Translations under genes and position numbers: made by a program | The notes under the pieces: model-generated | What the model saw: the letters and a program-made list of their open reading frames with translations, nothing else | What the model was told of the DNA's origin: nothing | Database searches by the model: none | Shown: piece by piece, positions 6,204 through 6,352 of the stretch | Position numbering within the stretch: the stretch's first letter is position 1 | Layout of the letters: each line of letters begins with the position of its first letter | Assembly (NCBI GenBank): GCA_002378845.1 | Contig: DFRY01000011.1 | Location: 16,421 to 22,772, forward strand | Direction: 5' to 3' | DNA length: 6,352 bases | From: Ruminococcaceae bacterium UBA3451 | GTDB lineage: Bacteria; Bacillota; Clostridia; Oscillospirales; Acutalibacteraceae

Positions 6204-6352
6204 TCAGGAATTGTTCCGCTTCCATTTTTCAATATCCAACTGCATTCTGGTATAAAATTTTTCCGGCACCTGGTCGCTGTTTTGTTTTGTTTCTGTCGAA
6301 AGCTCCCGTTCTGTCCCTATGCTTTGGTAAAGCGGAATTTCGCCTGCGTTGA
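6204..6352 (-). CDS. C-terminal fragment of an unidentified protein (5' part beyond right edge)
   Basis: The frame is open from the right window edge to a TGA at 6204-6206, giving the last 49 residues. It ends in KFYTRMQLDIEKWKRNNS: a charged, probably helical tail after a polar, Ser/Thr/Gln-rich linker. It is placed here because the reading frame is uninterrupted and the 27-nt gap to the next gene holds that gene's ribosome binding site, as expected within an operon. No family is recognised. In such loci the position is often taken by a sugar dehydratase, reductase, epimerase or methyltransferase, but nothing in the visible residues supports one of these over another. Confidence 0.6.
   Translation of the reverse strand, partial: NAGEIPLYQSIGTERELSTETKQNSDQVPEKFYTRMQLDIEKWKRNNS

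Overview
The window looks like a chromosomal segment of a low-to-mid GC Firmicute, most likely a clostridial (Oscillospiraceae-like) anaerobe. The evidence is strong AGGAGG-type ribosome binding sites, consensus vegetative promoters with 17-nt spacers, intrinsic terminators with T tails, and protein families common in clostridial surface-polysaccharide loci. The lineage is inferred from style; no marker gene is present. No tRNA, rRNA, CRISPR array, transposase or integrase is visible.

Layout. (1) Bases 1-839, minus strand: the N-terminal 279 residues of a membrane acyltransferase of the acyltransferase-3 family, cut by the left edge. (2) Bases 840-1242: a divergent intergenic region with a candidate extended -10 promoter for the acyltransferase, a near-consensus promoter for the gene to the right, and a roughly 115-nt 5' leader ending in a strong intrinsic terminator placed before the start codon. 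This looks like a transcription attenuator or riboswitch. (3) Bases 1243-2424, plus strand: a CPA2-family cation/proton antiporter with the Asp-Asp ion-binding pair. (4) Bases 2425-2471: a short convergent gap holding a 10-bp hairpin whose T-rich tail serves the minus strand. (5) Bases 2472-6352, minus strand: the distal part of a tightly spaced glycan operon. In transcription order it holds the C-terminus of an unidentified protein, a DegT/DnrJ/EryC1/StrS aminotransferase, an RfbH/E1-type CDP-4-keto-6-deoxyglucose 3-dehydrase, and a family-2 glycosyltransferase with an extra C-terminal domain resembling a degenerate methyltransferase.

The operon most plausibly makes and transfers an unusual 3,6-dideoxy sugar, possibly aminated, for a surface glycan such as a capsule, secondary wall polymer, S-layer or flagellar glycan. 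RfbH is identified firmly: with the start chosen here its catalytic His and three of its four Fe-S cysteines fall at the same residue numbers as in the studied E1 enzyme (His220, Cys193, Cys251, Cys253). Its usual partners (cytidylyltransferase, 4,6-dehydratase, E3 reductase) are not in the window and would be expected farther right. The acyltransferase at the left end could decorate the same glycan, but it lies in a separate transcription unit. The points most worth a second look are the antiporter leader, the pairing of RfbH with a Lys-type aminotransferase, and the fused domain of the glycosyltransferase.
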